A stretch of DNA of 64,000 nucleotides, from NCBI GenBank assembly GCA_947492105.1, contig CANLMN010000010.1, positions 1-64,000 on the forward strand, written 5' to 3'. Numbering within the stretch: the stretch's first letter is position 1; each line of letters opens with the position of its first letter. This document shows, piece by piece, positions 9,405-19,376 of the stretch. The notes beneath the pieces were generated by a model. The model was not told the origin of the DNA, made no database searches, and worked only from the letters and a program-made list of their open reading frames with translations. Source of the DNA: an uncultured Aquimarina sp. (GTDB lineage Bacteria; Bacteroidota; Bacteroidia; Flavobacteriales; Flavobacteriaceae). A program made the translations under genes and the position numbers.

Positions 9405-9722
9405 TTATGCCCGTGGTGGTTGTAATAGGGAAAGGGAAATATCCTTGCCTATACTGTCAAAATAAACCGTAGAAAGTTTATAGTCTGCTGGATGGTAAAG
9501 GTCTAAGACATTTAACCCAAAATCCAACGTGTGAACGTGACAGCAGTGACAATGACAAAAAGGGGAACACATATCAAGTAGATTGTGGTCGTGATCGCCT
9601 GTATCACTTTGTGAAAATTCTATTTGCGTGCTATCCTCAGAAGAGTCAACATTTGCATCACTGCAAGGCGCAAAATTAAGCGCAAGCAGATAAAATGAGA
9701 ATATGAGCGTAAAGATTTTCAC
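9405..9722 (-). CDS. Small His/Cys-rich secreted protein (DUF6660-like)
   Basis: A 105-residue protein with a GTG start, an N-terminal hydrophobic segment ending in a Cys (LLALNFAPC), an acidic middle and the metal-ligand-dense segment CSPFCHCHCCHVH. This pattern matches small Bacteroidota proteins usually found beside CzcA/CusA pumps (DUF6660 type). A periplasmic metal chaperone or buffer is a reasonable guess. A TATCTTTG promoter -7 box lies at 9727-9734 on the minus strand, so close to the GTG that the mRNA may be nearly leaderless. Confidence 0.7.
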   Translation of the reverse strand: MKIFTLIFSFYLLALNFAPCSDANVDSSEDSTQIEFSQSDTGDHDHNLLDMCSPFCHCHCCHVHTLDFGLNVLDLYHPADYKLSTVYFDSIGKDISLSLLQPPRA

Positions 9723-9768
9723 AATACAAAGATAACAGAATTACAATGCAACTGGTGTGCAAAGGTTT

Positions 9769-11511
9769 TTATTTGATTTCCTCAATCACACTACCACAAG
9801 TAAGCATTGCATCGCCATAATAGGGATTGCGTATATCCTTCTCAGCGCTTAGCCAAACTGCGCCTTTATTATTATTTGCCATTGGGCATTTCTGAACGTA
9901 TAGCATCTCATCGGTTCCATTTACATTTATCGCAATGGGCACCATATTTTCATTTAATATCACAAAATGGTCACGTTGATTTTCCAGAATATCGTTCGCT
10001 GCAATGGCATCGAGCATTTCGATACTTTTCTTGATATGTGATTGTTCCATACTACCGAGACTTTTAATATCAGCGGATTTTAAAGATGTTGATGTTGCTT
10101 TCGCGAAAGCGGAAACTTGACTGACATCGCTCGCTACCAATGCATCTTTCATCTGCAAATAAGGCTTGAGGGCCTTTTTAAATTGCTTTTGAAAATTCTC
10201 TGTAAATTCCATTTTCATTTGAGACATAGGCATCTCAGATGCCTGTTTTTTTCCCTGATTCATCATAGATTTTTTCCCTTGTAGCTGTGCTGCTGCATCT
10301 ACCGTAAAGGTTCCGTTGGTCACAATCTCATCGCCATTTTGTAAACCTTTAGTGATTGTATAATTTTCGCCATTTCGGTTTCCGATGGTTACTTCACGCA
10401 TTTCAAAAACGGGTTCGTTGGGATTGGTTTTTATATATACCAATGAGCGTTCGCCCGTCCACATTACAGCACTTGCTGGAACTGAAATAACTTCGTTATT
10501 CATCTTCATTTCCCCTTTGAGTTTGCCTGTTACAAACATTCCTGGTTTAAAGAGGTTATCTGTATTTTTTAGTGTTGCTCTTACGATAACCGTTCTCGTT
10601 GCATTGTTAAGTATGGGGTCAATAAACGAAACCGTGGCGTCAAATTCTTTATTAGCGTAGGCATTAGTTACTACTTTTATTTTCTGACCCACTCTTAAAT
10701 CTGAAATCTGATTTTCATAGGCATCAAATTCTGCCCAGACCGAATTCAAATTGCTTACTTTCAAAATGGGCTGACCTTGTTTTACATAGTCTCCTTCTCG
10801 TGACATCACTTCTGAAACCGTTCCTGAAACGGTGGCATAAATGGGGAAATTATCACGCACTTTTCCTGAAGTTTCAATCGCATTAATTTGGGCTTCTGAA
10901 AGTTTCCATAGCTTCAATTTGTTTCGCACTGCCTTGTATAGTTCAGGCTGCGATTCTTTTAATGAAGCTGTTGTGAGCAATTCTTGCTGTGCAGCGACCA
11001 AATTTGGTGCATAAATGGTGGCCAGTAATTGACCACGATTTACTTTTTGGCCTTCATAATTAACATTCAAACGCTCGATACGCCCATCAAAATAGCTTGC
11101 TTGTACAGCATTGTTTTCTTCGTTGGTGGCGATTTTGCCAGAAAGCGTAATCATTCCATCATCTTCTGACATACTGCTATTACCTACAATAGTAGTTTGA
11201 ATGTTTGCCAGTGCCATTGCATTTTCTGTCATTTTAATCTCATTAACTGCAAGACCATCTGCACCAGATTCAGCAGGTATCAAGTCCATTCCACATATAG
11301 GGCAGTCGCCTGGTTCGGGCTGCATAATCTGTGGGTGCATTGAGCAGGTCCACATTTGGTTTGGCGACTCGCCAGAATGGTCGTGGGTATCTGACATTTC
11401 AGAAACGTCCTTGTTTGCCTTGGCATCACTACCTGAACTACCAAAAATGAGCCATCCACCTAGTAGTCCCACGATTAGTGCAAGTGCTATATATAAAATG
11501 TTCTTGTTCAT
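9769..11511 (-). CDS. cusB: CusB-like adaptor with heavy-metal-binding and DUF3347 domains
   Basis: A 580-residue periplasmic adaptor for copper/silver efflux. In order: an N-terminal membrane anchor or signal (residues 4-25), a heavy-metal-binding domain with CSMHPQ and CPICGMD motifs (about residues 55-80), the HlyD/CusB core (about 110-410), a linker with Met-rich pieces, and a C-terminal DUF3347 domain ending near MLTCGSVIEEI. The same DUF3347 type appears as a separate protein at 16320. The palindrome is read as SAFAKAT near residue 469, at the start of the DUF3347 part. No other copper-type adaptor is present, so this is the likely partner of the CusA at 21241. Confidence 0.88.
   Translation of the reverse strand: MNKNILYIALALIVGLLGGWLIFGSSGSDAKANKDVSEMSDTHDHSGESPNQMWTCSMHPQIMQPEPGDCPICGMDLIPAESGADGLAVNEIKMTENAMALANIQTTIVGNSSMSEDDGMITLSGKIATNEENNAVQASYFDGRIERLNVNYEGQKVNRGQLLATIYAPNLVAAQQELLTTASLKESQPELYKAVRNKLKLWKLSEAQINAIETSGKVRDNFPIYATVSGTVSEVMSREGDYVKQGQPILKVSNLNSVWAEFDAYENQISDLRVGQKIKVVTNAYANKEFDATVSFIDPILNNATRTVIVRATLKNTDNLFKPGMFVTGKLKGEMKMNNEVISVPASAVMWTGERSLVYIKTNPNEPVFEMREVTIGNRNGENYTITKGLQNGDEIVTNGTFTVDAAAQLQGKKSMMNQGKKQASEMPMSQMKMEFTENFQKQFKKALKPYLQMKDALVASDVSQVSAFAKATSTSLKSADIKSLGSMEQSHIKKSIEMLDAIAANDILENQRDHFVILNENMVPIAINVNGTDEMLYVQKCPMANNNKGAVWLSAEKDIRNPYYGDAMLTCGSVIEEIK
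10097..10110. repeat. Dispersed palindrome, copy 5 (14 bp)
   Basis: GCTTTCGCGAAAGC; the outer C/G pair is lost on the left. Inside the CusB gene, AFAKA frame. Confidence 0.85.
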
Positions 11512-11515
11512 ACTA

Positions 11516-12004
11516 TTATTTCTCGTTTTGTAAACGTTCGATCATCGCATTCATTTCTTCAATCTCTTTTCGTTGTGCTTTGATAATTTCCTCTGCAAGT
11601 TTTTTTACTTCTGGATCTTGTATATCTGCACGCTCACTGGTTAAAATTGCTATGGAATGGTGTGGTATCATTGCTTTCATCCAGAGTATATCGCCTACGG
11701 TAGATTTTTGCTCACGCACTAATCCTAAAGCTCCAAGAAACAACACAACACTACCTACTAGAATAGCAATATTCTTCTTCTTATTTTTATACATATTAAG
11801 CATAAATAATAGCATTATTACAGCCATAGTAGAAATACCTAAACAGACCATATAAAATCGAGTAAGACTAAATCTTACGTGATCAAATTCATAAGTATTT
11901 AAATACATTGTAATGTACATTGCTATAAATGATGCTCCCAGCATCAAGAAAAACTTAGTGTACTGGCTCATTCCTTCTTTGTTGTTGTGTTCGTTTGAAT
12001 TCAT
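11516..12004 (-). CDS. DUF305-family membrane protein
   Basis: 162 residues with three predicted membrane helices (about 14-32, 47-69 and 76-94), then the DUF305 signature DILWMKAMIPHHSIAILTS and a charged helical tail. DUF305 proteins are often encoded with copper-resistance genes, and the Met/His motif is suited to copper binding. The gene sits between CopA and CusB with gaps of about 23 and 4 bp. Biochemical function is not established. Confidence 0.8.
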   Translation of the reverse strand: MNSNEHNNKEGMSQYTKFFLMLGASFIAMYITMYLNTYEFDHVRFSLTRFYMVCLGISTMAVIMLLFMLNMYKNKKKNIAILVGSVVLFLGALGLVREQKSTVGDILWMKAMIPHHSIAILTSERADIQDPEVKKLAEEIIKAQRKEIEEMNAMIERLQNEK

Positions 12005-12027
12005 AATTTTTGGTTTTTAAGTTATTT

Positions 12028-14550
12028 TTAATTAATCGATTCTGTTCTTAATCTAAGTGCGTTTGCTATTACTGAAACTGAACTAAAACTCATTGCCAGC
12101 GCCGCAATCATAGGCGATAACAGAATTCCGAAAAATGGGAATAATACACCTGCCGCAATCGGTACACCCAACGTGTTATATATCATAGCAAAAAATAGAT
12201 TTTGCTTTATATTACGCATAACTTTGTGGCTAAGGTTTCTTGCTTTTACGATACCGTGTAAATCGCCCTTTACCAAGGTTATCATTGCACTTTCTATAGC
12301 GACATCTGTTCCTGTTCCCATCGCGATACCCACATCACTTTTTGCCAGAGCAGGTGCGTCATTGATACCATCGCCTGCCATTGCAACTACGTGACCTTGT
12401 TCTTGTAGTTTTTTAACCTCGTCCAGTTTGTTTTCAGGTAGCATACCCGCTTTGAAGTCGGCGAGATTGAGTTTGCTGGCTACTGCTTGGGCGGTGTCGT
12501 GATTATCGCCTGTAAGCATTATCACTTCGATGCCTTTATCCTGTAATTCTTTGATTGCCTTGGCACTCGTTTCTTTTATTTTATCGCCTATGACCACGTA
12601 GCCTGAAACTTCGCCATCAATGGATAAGTAGGAAACCGTTTTTCCCTGTTTCTGAAAGGATTGTGCTTCGGTTTCCATTTCAGGTGATAGCTTGGCATTT
12701 GCATACTCCATCATTTTGGCATTTCCCAAATCGAGCTTCTTGCCATCAACTGTTCCTTCTACGCCTTTTCCGGTTACTGCGCTAAAGTTTTCGGTTTTTG
12801 ATATTTCGACCTTCTGCTCCTTTCCATATTTCACGGTGGCTTCGGCAAGTGGATGCTCGCTGGAACTGTTTAGGGATGCGATAAGATGTAGAATTTCGCT
12901 TTCGCGAAAGCGAGATTCATCAAACGACCCAATTTTCTCAACCGTCGGTTTGCCTTCGGTAATGGTTCCTGTTTTATCCACGATAAGTGTGTCCACTTTG
13001 TCCATTTTCTCAAGAGCTTCGGCATTTTTAATCAACACACCATTTTGGGCGCCTTTACCAACACCTACCATAACGGACATAGGCGTTGCCAATCCCAATG
13101 CACACGGACAGGCTATAATCAATACGGCAATGGCATTTACCAACGCATAGACATAAGCTGGCTCTGGACCCCAAATTGCCCACACAATGAAAGTGATAAC
13201 CGCAATGATAACCACCACAGGAACAAAATAGCCTGAAACCGTATCTGCCAATTTCTGGATAGGGGCGCGACTGCGACTGGCATCGTTGACCATATGTATG
13301 ATTTGGGAAAGCAAGGTTTCGCTACCTACTTTTTCGGCTTCCATCAAGAACGATTGATTCCCGTTAATTGTGCCGCTACTTACTTTATCATCTACAGATT
13401 TATTGACTGGGATAGGCTCTCCCGAAATCATTGATTCATCTACGGTAGTTTCGCCTTCGGTAATTTTGCCATCCACAGGAATTTTATCTCCTGGCTTTAC
13501 TCGTAGCACATCGCCTTTTTCGATTTGGTCTATGGAAACTTCTTCTTCGTTTCCATCGACTACGCGTACTGCTTTATTGGGTGCAAGTTTCAATAATTCT
13601 TTGACGGCAGAGTTAGTTTTACTATGTGCACGTGCTTCTAAAACCTGACCCATCAATACCAGCGTGAGGATAACAGTAGCGGCTTCAAAATACACGTGAA
13701 CCGCACCAGATTCTGTTTTAAATTGTTCAGGAAAAAAGTCTGGAAACAACATCCCGAAAACACTAAAGAGCCAAGCCACGCCTGCACCTATACCGATTAG
13801 TGTGAACATATTGAGATTCCAGGTTTTAATACTTCGATAAGCACGTTCAAAGAACATCCAAGTGGCATAAAACACCACAGGAATTGATAGCCCAAATTGA
13901 ATCCAGTTCCACCATTTCTGCTCCATTACATCATAAAGTGGATTGTTGGGAATCATCTCGCTCATAGCGATTAGGAAAATAGGAAGCGTAAAGGCTACTG
14001 CTATCCAAAATTTCTTAATCAGCTTATTATATGATTTTTCTTCGGCAGATAAATCAGGTTCCATCGGCACTAAATCCATTCCGCAAATAGGACAGCTTCC
14101 CGGCTCGTCCTTTACGATTTCAGGATGCATTGGGCAGGTCCACTGTTCAGTAGTAGTTGTAGCTGACAAATTTTGCTCTTCGACCAAATCCATTCCACAA
14201 ACGGGACAATCGCCTGGTTTGTCATAGGTTTTATCGCCCTCGCAGTGCATTGGGCAATAAAACGTTCCCGTTCCCTTGCCTTCTGGTTTCGCTTTTTTCG
14301 GTTTTGCTGAAGCGGAATCATCATCGTGATAATGTTCGCCTGATTTGTGGATGCTATACGAACCACCATCTTGCTTTAGAGCTTTTTGAAATGTTTCGAT
14401 AGAAATATGAGATTCCATTTCGATGGTCGCCTCTTCTTTTTCTAAATTAACTGAAGCATCGGTCACACCTTCCACTTTAGAAAGTGTCTGCTCAACGTGA
14501 TTTCGGCAACCGTTGCAGGTCATTCCTTGTATGTGATAGGTGTGTTTCAT
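12028..14550 (-). CDS. copA: Copper-translocating P-type ATPase (CopA)
   Basis: An inner-membrane Cu(I) exporter of about 840 residues. I choose the ATG at 14550 because it opens an HMA domain (GMTCNGCRNHVEQTL) and sits 2 bp after the previous stop. The upstream start at 14604 would only add residues overlapping the permease gene. After the HMA come two heavy-metal-binding zinc-finger-like domains (CPMHC...CPVCGMD and CPMHP...CPICGMD), eight membrane helices with CPCALGLATP, the DKTGT phosphorylation site and GDGINDAPAL. The palindrome is read as SRFRESE in the nucleotide-binding domain (12897-12912). HMA and HMBD domains together are typical of Bacteroidota copper ATPases. Confidence 0.93.
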   Translation of the reverse strand: MKHTYHIQGMTCNGCRNHVEQTLSKVEGVTDASVNLEKEEATIEMESHISIETFQKALKQDGGSYSIHKSGEHYHDDDSASAKPKKAKPEGKGTGTFYCPMHCEGDKTYDKPGDCPVCGMDLVEEQNLSATTTTEQWTCPMHPEIVKDEPGSCPICGMDLVPMEPDLSAEEKSYNKLIKKFWIAVAFTLPIFLIAMSEMIPNNPLYDVMEQKWWNWIQFGLSIPVVFYATWMFFERAYRSIKTWNLNMFTLIGIGAGVAWLFSVFGMLFPDFFPEQFKTESGAVHVYFEAATVILTLVLMGQVLEARAHSKTNSAVKELLKLAPNKAVRVVDGNEEEVSIDQIEKGDVLRVKPGDKIPVDGKITEGETTVDESMISGEPIPVNKSVDDKVSSGTINGNQSFLMEAEKVGSETLLSQIIHMVNDASRSRAPIQKLADTVSGYFVPVVVIIAVITFIVWAIWGPEPAYVYALVNAIAVLIIACPCALGLATPMSVMVGVGKGAQNGVLIKNAEALEKMDKVDTLIVDKTGTITEGKPTVEKIGSFDESRFRESEILHLIASLNSSSEHPLAEATVKYGKEQKVEISKTENFSAVTGKGVEGTVDGKKLDLGNAKMMEYANAKLSPEMETEAQSFQKQGKTVSYLSIDGEVSGYVVIGDKIKETSAKAIKELQDKGIEVIMLTGDNHDTAQAVASKLNLADFKAGMLPENKLDEVKKLQEQGHVVAMAGDGINDAPALAKSDVGIAMGTGTDVAIESAMITLVKGDLHGIVKARNLSHKVMRNIKQNLFFAMIYNTLGVPIAAGVLFPFFGILLSPMIAALAMSFSSVSVIANALRLRTESIN
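12897..12912. repeat. CGCTTTCGCGAAAGCG palindrome, copy 6
   Basis: Perfect copy inside copA, read in the RFRES frame. Confidence 0.9.
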
Positions 14551-14552
14551 TT

Positions 14553-15779
14553 TTATTGAATTATGAATTTTATAATCAAACCTCCTGCAAGCCATACATA
14601 ACAAATGAATGCTGCATATTTTAAGATGGTTTCCAGCAATTGGCTTTTTGGTGCCATCTCGCTCATAGAATGCTCAACGTCTTTTTTCTTGTAAAAGCCC
14701 AAGTAAATCAGGTAGGCGGAAATAGCAAGAAAGGCAATGTTCAAAAAGAAGGTGTAGTCAATCTTAAAATGTTCTTTATCCTGAATTTTTACCTGCGATG
14801 GGTCTGGCAGTATACTAAGCAAGTCGAAACTATAGTGTAGTGCCAGTGATGTACCAATCAAAGCTGTAAACAGCAGGAATAATATGAACAATGACATCTT
14901 CCATCCGTAGTATTTTGCATTGATTCGCAATACGGGAAAAACGACCAAATCGCTAAAAATAAATGCCATAACCCCTGCAAAACTTACGCCCTTACCAAAG
15001 AGTAAAGCTGCCAAAGGAATATTACCCATTGAGCCGATAAACGTCAAAAACGCAGCAACAGGTCCGACCACGATATGTTCCAGAATTTCGAGAAAAGTAA
15101 AATCTGTATTGCCTTGACCACTATTGATAAACAAGGTCTGAAAAAAGGAATCGGGAACGAATGCCGCTACGATTCCAGCGATGGTAAAGCCTACGGTTAC
15201 GTCCTTCCAGACCATCTGCCATTCCATCTTATATTTTTTAGCTACACGTGCCCAGCTATCTTCCTTCTTAATCTGTTTTTTCCAATCCTTGGAATCGTCC
15301 ATTGCATCATCCTCTTCACTTTCAAGATTTTTTCGTGCTTTCTCAATAAGCTTCTTAGGGTTGATGATGCGTATCAATATCCAACAAATAATAATTAGCA
15401 ATATGCCACCTACATACTCGCCCACAACAAATTGCCATCCCAGAAAAATGGAAATGATGATTCCCAGTTCTATAACCAAATTAGTAGATGCCAGTAGATA
15501 CGCTATGGAAGATGAAAAACTTGCTCCTTTCTTGAAGATGGATTTAGTTCCTGCCAGCGCGGCAAAGCTGCAAGAGCTACTTATAAAGCCAAAAAATGTA
15601 CCCAAGAGCATACTTTTGCCTTCCTTTTCTCCCATTGCTTTTTGCATCCGCTTTTCGGTTACAAAAATCTGTATCATACTACTGATAATGTAACCCAATA
15701 TAAACGCCCATAGTGCCATCCAGAAAAATCCGGTAGTCGTATAGGCCGCTTCGCCCCATTGTTTTAAAAAATCATTCAT
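14553..15779 (-). CDS. Permease of the DUF318/YraQ-ArsP type
   Basis: 408 residues with about ten membrane helices. The hallmark is SSSCSFAALAGTKSIFKKGASF, a conserved Ser/Cys-rich helix of the YraQ/ArsP permease family, repeated in weaker form in the second half (GNIPLAALLFGKGVSFAG). Family members export organoarsenicals or unknown substrates. In copper islands of Bacteroidota this permease commonly follows copA, so a role in metal or thiol export is inferred. It is 2 bp from copA in the same direction. Confidence 0.78.
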   Translation of the reverse strand: MNDFLKQWGEAAYTTTGFFWMALWAFILGYIISSMIQIFVTEKRMQKAMGEKEGKSMLLGTFFGFISSSCSFAALAGTKSIFKKGASFSSSIAYLLASTNLVIELGIIISIFLGWQFVVGEYVGGILLIIICWILIRIINPKKLIEKARKNLESEEDDAMDDSKDWKKQIKKEDSWARVAKKYKMEWQMVWKDVTVGFTIAGIVAAFVPDSFFQTLFINSGQGNTDFTFLEILEHIVVGPVAAFLTFIGSMGNIPLAALLFGKGVSFAGVMAFIFSDLVVFPVLRINAKYYGWKMSLFILFLLFTALIGTSLALHYSFDLLSILPDPSQVKIQDKEHFKIDYTFFLNIAFLAISAYLIYLGFYKKKDVEHSMSEMAPKSQLLETILKYAAFICYVWLAGGLIIKFIIQ

Positions 15780-15796
15780 ACCTCATTATCTTTGTG

Positions 15797-15860
15797 CCTG
15801 AAATGGGAAGGGGTTCTAACTAACCAACCATCAATGAAAAAATTCCCTTCCCGCATCAGG
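15797..15860. repeat. Imperfect inverted repeat before the permease gene
   Basis: CCTGAAATGGGAAGGG (15797-15812) pairs with CCCTTCCCGCATCAGG (15845-15860), 13 of 16 positions, in the 84-bp gap before the permease. On the minus strand it could be an attenuator or terminator after the haem-binding gene. There is no clear T-run. Confidence 0.4.
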
Positions 15861-15863
15861 ACT

Positions 15864-16319
15864 TTACTCTAAATCATCTTTTAAAGTTTTCATATAATTC
15901 AATACTGCTTCCTTTTCCTTCTCTGAAAAAATAGCATCTCTATGAATAAGCGTGTAGCTATCCAAGGGCATCTCGCCGCTTTCTATCTGCTTAATGATAG
16001 AGCGCAGTTTACTCTTCTTTCTTCTGTCTGAATAGTTGTCCCATTCGTTAAAATTTAATTCTGCTTTTCCTTCTTTAATATGGTCTTCCAAAAACCAAGC
16101 TGCTGGCTGAATTTTGCTGTACCAAGGATAAACTGTGTTATTGCTATGGCAATCATAGCAGGACTGCATTAATTGATTCTCAATTTCAGACGGCACTTTA
16201 TTTACCAAGACAAAATCAGTTTCAGGTGTCGTATAGCTTTCATTTTTATCCGTCGGAAAAAACTGAATTACAACAAGAGCACCTAATGCTATCCACGCTA
16301 TGATTTTTAAAACTTTCAA
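15864..16319 (-). CDS. Haem-binding domain protein
   Basis: A 151-residue membrane-anchored periplasmic protein: an N-terminal helix (IIAWIALGALVVIQFF), then the domain with SCYDCHSNNTVYPWY, a CxxCH haem-attachment motif typical of the Bacteroidota haem-binding domain family (haem_bd). It starts with TTG immediately after the stop of the preceding gene; no ATG exists before the haem motif. Found often in copper and redox loci, with likely electron-transfer or sensory use. The partner is unknown. Confidence 0.8.
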   Translation of the reverse strand: MKVLKIIAWIALGALVVIQFFPTDKNESYTTPETDFVLVNKVPSEIENQLMQSCYDCHSNNTVYPWYSKIQPAAWFLEDHIKEGKAELNFNEWDNYSDRRKKSKLRSIIKQIESGEMPLDSYTLIHRDAIFSEKEKEAVLNYMKTLKDDLE

Positions 16320-16910
16320 TTAGTTTATTTCTCGTTGTACTTTACCGCATTTTAACATCTGGCTACCATAATAGGGATTACGCACTTCCTCTTTTGTACT
16401 CAACCAAGCTGTACCACCATCATACATTGGGCAAAATTGTTCGTAGAGCTTTTTATCCGTTCCGGTAATGGCTACCATATCGGTAACGTCCTTACTCAAA
16501 ATCTTAAAATGCTCTCGTTGATGCTTGATATCGCTTTCGCCAATATGCTCTGCGTGCTCTGTGGCATCTTCAATAATGTCTTTCAATTCACTTTGTTCAT
16601 TATCAGAATAGTTGGATGCATCAAAAGCTTTCAGTGATTTCGCTAATGTGTTACCAAGCTCTTTTGCTTTGCCATTGTCATCGTTTACAAGCGCATCTTT
16701 TAAGTTGAAATAATCATTCAGGATTGCTTCTGCTTTTGCGTCTTGGTTGTCACTCATCGCCATATCGTCCTTGTCATCCATAGATTCTTGGTGCATCTCA
16801 TTGCTCATCGGCGCAGCAGCCTCTTCTTTGTTTCCGTCTTTACAGGAAGCTGTTAAAATCATTGTGGCAGCCAGTGCCATTGTACTCATTGTTCTTTTTA
16901 CTGTTTTCAT
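16320..16910 (-). CDS. DUF3347 lipoprotein
   Basis: A 196-residue protein with a lipoprotein-type signal (MILTASC), an acidic Met-rich linker ([14 protein letters not shown]), then a DUF3347 domain ending [15 protein letters not shown]. The C-terminal Cys and the central CPMYDGG match the same domain at the C-terminus of the CusB at 9769, so the two are paralogous domains. A periplasmic copper-binding role is inferred from the Met content and location. Confidence 0.78.
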   Translation of the reverse strand: MKTVKRTMSTMALAATMILTASCKDGNKEEAAAPMSNEMHQESMDDKDDMAMSDNQDAKAEAILNDYFNLKDALVNDDNGKAKELGNTLAKSLKAFDASNYSDNEQSELKDIIEDATEHAEHIGESDIKHQREHFKILSKDVTDMVAITGTDKKLYEQFCPMYDGGTAWLSTKEEVRNPYYGSQMLKCGKVQREIN

Positions 16911-16935
16911 TTTCTTTGTTTTAAATTATTACTTT

Positions 16936-19302
16936 TTAAAATCGGGCTAAAAGGCCGCCACCCCAGCCATATCGGTTATTGTAATTTGCCTGTAACGAAA
17001 AGTTTCGGGATACGATATATGAGGCTCCCACCAGCCATTGCGTTTCCCCCTGATAGGATGTGTCTCCAATATCGTTCACCCAACCAAAGTCAGCTCGGTA
17101 TTCGTATTCGCCTTCCAGAAAAATTCTCGGAAAAATCAAGAATTCCCTGTCCAGACGAATTCTTGGCCTTAGTTGGTGGTCCATACTGACATCCACATTA
17201 AAACGGTACGGTGTAAAATATTTTACACCCACCAAACCTACTGTATTGAAGGTATCATAAGAATCGGGTGTTGAAGTTTCTGTATTTACCCCTACATACA
17301 GGCGCACCCAATCATTCAGGTATCTGTTATAGTTTACTTCTGCTTCAAGATTTTTGTCATAATCAAACTCTGCCCTTAAACCAAAGCCATTTCGGATATT
17401 GCTCGACATCAAAAAGAGTTCATTAAAATTTGAGCCTAAACGAGCTAATCCCCAAGAATAATAATGGTCTGTCTCATTGATAAGTTTCTGCATTGGATAA
17501 TCTCTCATTCTTTCGTCTCTTGGCGTATCGTAACTAAACACACGGGCCATACCACCCATCATATGATATAATACGTGGCAATGAAAGAACCAATCGCCAT
17601 ATTCTTCGTTATAGAATTCTATGACCACCTTCTGCATTGGTGGTACATTGACAGTATGTTTTAATGGGGAACGTTCGCCATTTTCATTGATGACTCTAAA
17701 GTAATGTCCGTGCAAGTGCATTGGATGGTGCATCATAGTTAAGTTATTCAATGTAATTCTGGTTACCTCGCCACCTTTTATATTTATCTTGTCGGTTTCT
17801 GATAATGGCACGCCGTTCATACTCCAAACATAGCGTTGCATATTGCCGGTTAGATTCAACAGGATGTCGTTTACTGGCAAATCATCTTTATAAGTAGTAT
17901 TCTCTTTTGCTTTTAAAAAATCATAATTAAAATAGGTTTTACGAGTTTCGTAATCAAATGAGGAAGAATCCTTCTGCATCTTTGACATATCGTGCTGCAT
18001 ATGGTCTTTCATTTTATCTGAATCTCCTCTGTGATTCATTGCCATTGAGTCTTTTTTCATTCCCTTCGTATCATCCATCTTCATCTGATCGTTCATTTTG
18101 CTGTCTTTCATTGACATCTTATCTTGCATCCCCATTTTCATCTCGCCGTCTTTCATATTCATCTTCATTCCATACTTCTGCATTAAAACTTCAGGTGTAT
18201 TCTTTTTTTTGTTTCCTACCATTGCAGGTGCACCCATTTTCATATCCATTTTGGCCATTTGCTTCATCATCGCTACCTTATCAGGTCTATCAATTCTTTT
18301 GGCTGGATAGAGAGTGCCATTACCTAATTGTATAGAAGTATGACCAGAGCCATCTTGAGCCGTAGCGGTAACCTCTAAAGTACCTTCGGGAATAGTAACG
18401 ATAACATCATACGTCTCAGCTATACCAAAGAGAAATCTGCTTTTAGAAACGGGCTGCACATCAACACCGTCACTTGCAACTAACAATGGATTACCACCAC
18501 CGAAATCTACCCAGTAGTAAGTAGAAGCCGAGGCATTGATAAAGCGAAGACGTACTTTTTCTCCTGGTTTAAATTCTGGATATTCGGCAAGTGACTTACC
18601 ATTGCTCAAGAATGCGGGATAATAAATGTCTGCTATATCAGCACCTTCCATTCTATCGCGCCAGAACTTAAATTGTGCTCCCAAGGCACCTTCTTTGATG
18701 ACTCTACTTAATGGAACTGCTGTTCCTTTTTTAACTTGATACCACTCATTCCCCCTTTTAAGGTTTCGCAATACATTCATTGGGTCCTCGTTGGTCCAAT
18801 CAGATAGAACAACTACCAAATCTTTGTCATAATCCAATGTTTTTTCTTTAGGTTGAATGACTATTGAACCATAAACACCGCTTTGCTCCTGTAGCATCGT
18901 ATGGGAATGGTACCAATAGGTTCCTGATTGATTAATAGGAATTCTATATTGAAATGTTGTACCGGGCTTTATTGGCGGTGTTGTTAAATACGGTACGCCA
19001 TCATAAAAGTTGGGAAGTATCAACCCGTGCCAGTGTACTGAGGTTTCTTCATCCATTTTATTAGTTACATTAATGATGGCAAGGTCGCCTTCGTTAAATT
19101 CCAAAACCGGTCCAGGAATACTACCATTGATAGTCATTCCTTTAGCGGTTACACCTGCGAGTGTCATTTCATTTTCTTCAAGGGTAAGGTTGTACTCTTT
19201 AACAGGTCTTCCTTCTTCTTTTCTGTCTTGTCCGTTAGTTCCCACTTGGGCAAATACTGTTGAAGAAAATAGCAGTAATGTAATAATTCTTAGCATTTTC
19301 AT
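16936..19302 (-). CDS. Multicopper oxidase (CopA/PcoA type) fused to a CopB-like barrel
   Basis: A secreted periplasmic/outer-membrane copper oxidase of about 788 residues. I use the ATG at 19302, which opens a signal peptide ending VFAQ. Three cupredoxin domains are visible: HWHGLILP and WYHSHT (type 2/3 copper), MHLHGHYF and HCHVLYHMMGGMARV (type 1/3 ligands). Between domains 2 and 3 is a Met/Lys/Asp-rich insert (about residues 355-445) with more than 20 Met, suited to Cu(I) binding. The last 170 or so residues (from about YYSWGLARLGSNFNE) look like the beta-strand domain of CopB/PcoB and end in Phe, as outer-membrane barrels do. CopA and CopB are normally separate, so this is a fusion. It likely oxidises Cu(I). 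Confidence 0.85.
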   Translation of the reverse strand: MKMLRIITLLLFSSTVFAQVGTNGQDRKEEGRPVKEYNLTLEENEMTLAGVTAKGMTINGSIPGPVLEFNEGDLAIINVTNKMDEETSVHWHGLILPNFYDGVPYLTTPPIKPGTTFQYRIPINQSGTYWYHSHTMLQEQSGVYGSIVIQPKEKTLDYDKDLVVVLSDWTNEDPMNVLRNLKRGNEWYQVKKGTAVPLSRVIKEGALGAQFKFWRDRMEGADIADIYYPAFLSNGKSLAEYPEFKPGEKVRLRFINASASTYYWVDFGGGNPLLVASDGVDVQPVSKSRFLFGIAETYDVIVTIPEGTLEVTATAQDGSGHTSIQLGNGTLYPAKRIDRPDKVAMMKQMAKMDMKMGAPAMVGNKKKNTPEVLMQKYGMKMNMKDGEMKMGMQDKMSMKDSKMNDQMKMDDTKGMKKDSMAMNHRGDSDKMKDHMQHDMSKMQKDSSSFDYETRKTYFNYDFLKAKENTTYKDDLPVNDILLNLTGNMQRYVWSMNGVPLSETDKINIKGGEVTRITLNNLTMMHHPMHLHGHYFRVINENGERSPLKHTVNVPPMQKVVIEFYNEEYGDWFFHCHVLYHMMGGMARVFSYDTPRDERMRDYPMQKLINETDHYYSWGLARLGSNFNELFLMSSNIRNGFGLRAEFDYDKNLEAEVNYNRYLNDWVRLYVGVNTETSTPDSYDTFNTVGLVGVKYFTPYRFNVDVSMDHQLRPRIRLDREFLIFPRIFLEGEYEYRADFGWVNDIGDTSYQGETQWLVGASYIVSRNFSLQANYNNRYGWGGGLLARF

Positions 19303-19376
19303 AGTTTTCTTATTGTTATTGTTTAACAAAAATATTATTGATATTCAGTTTGTTGTGTTATAATTCTGGTTCATAT

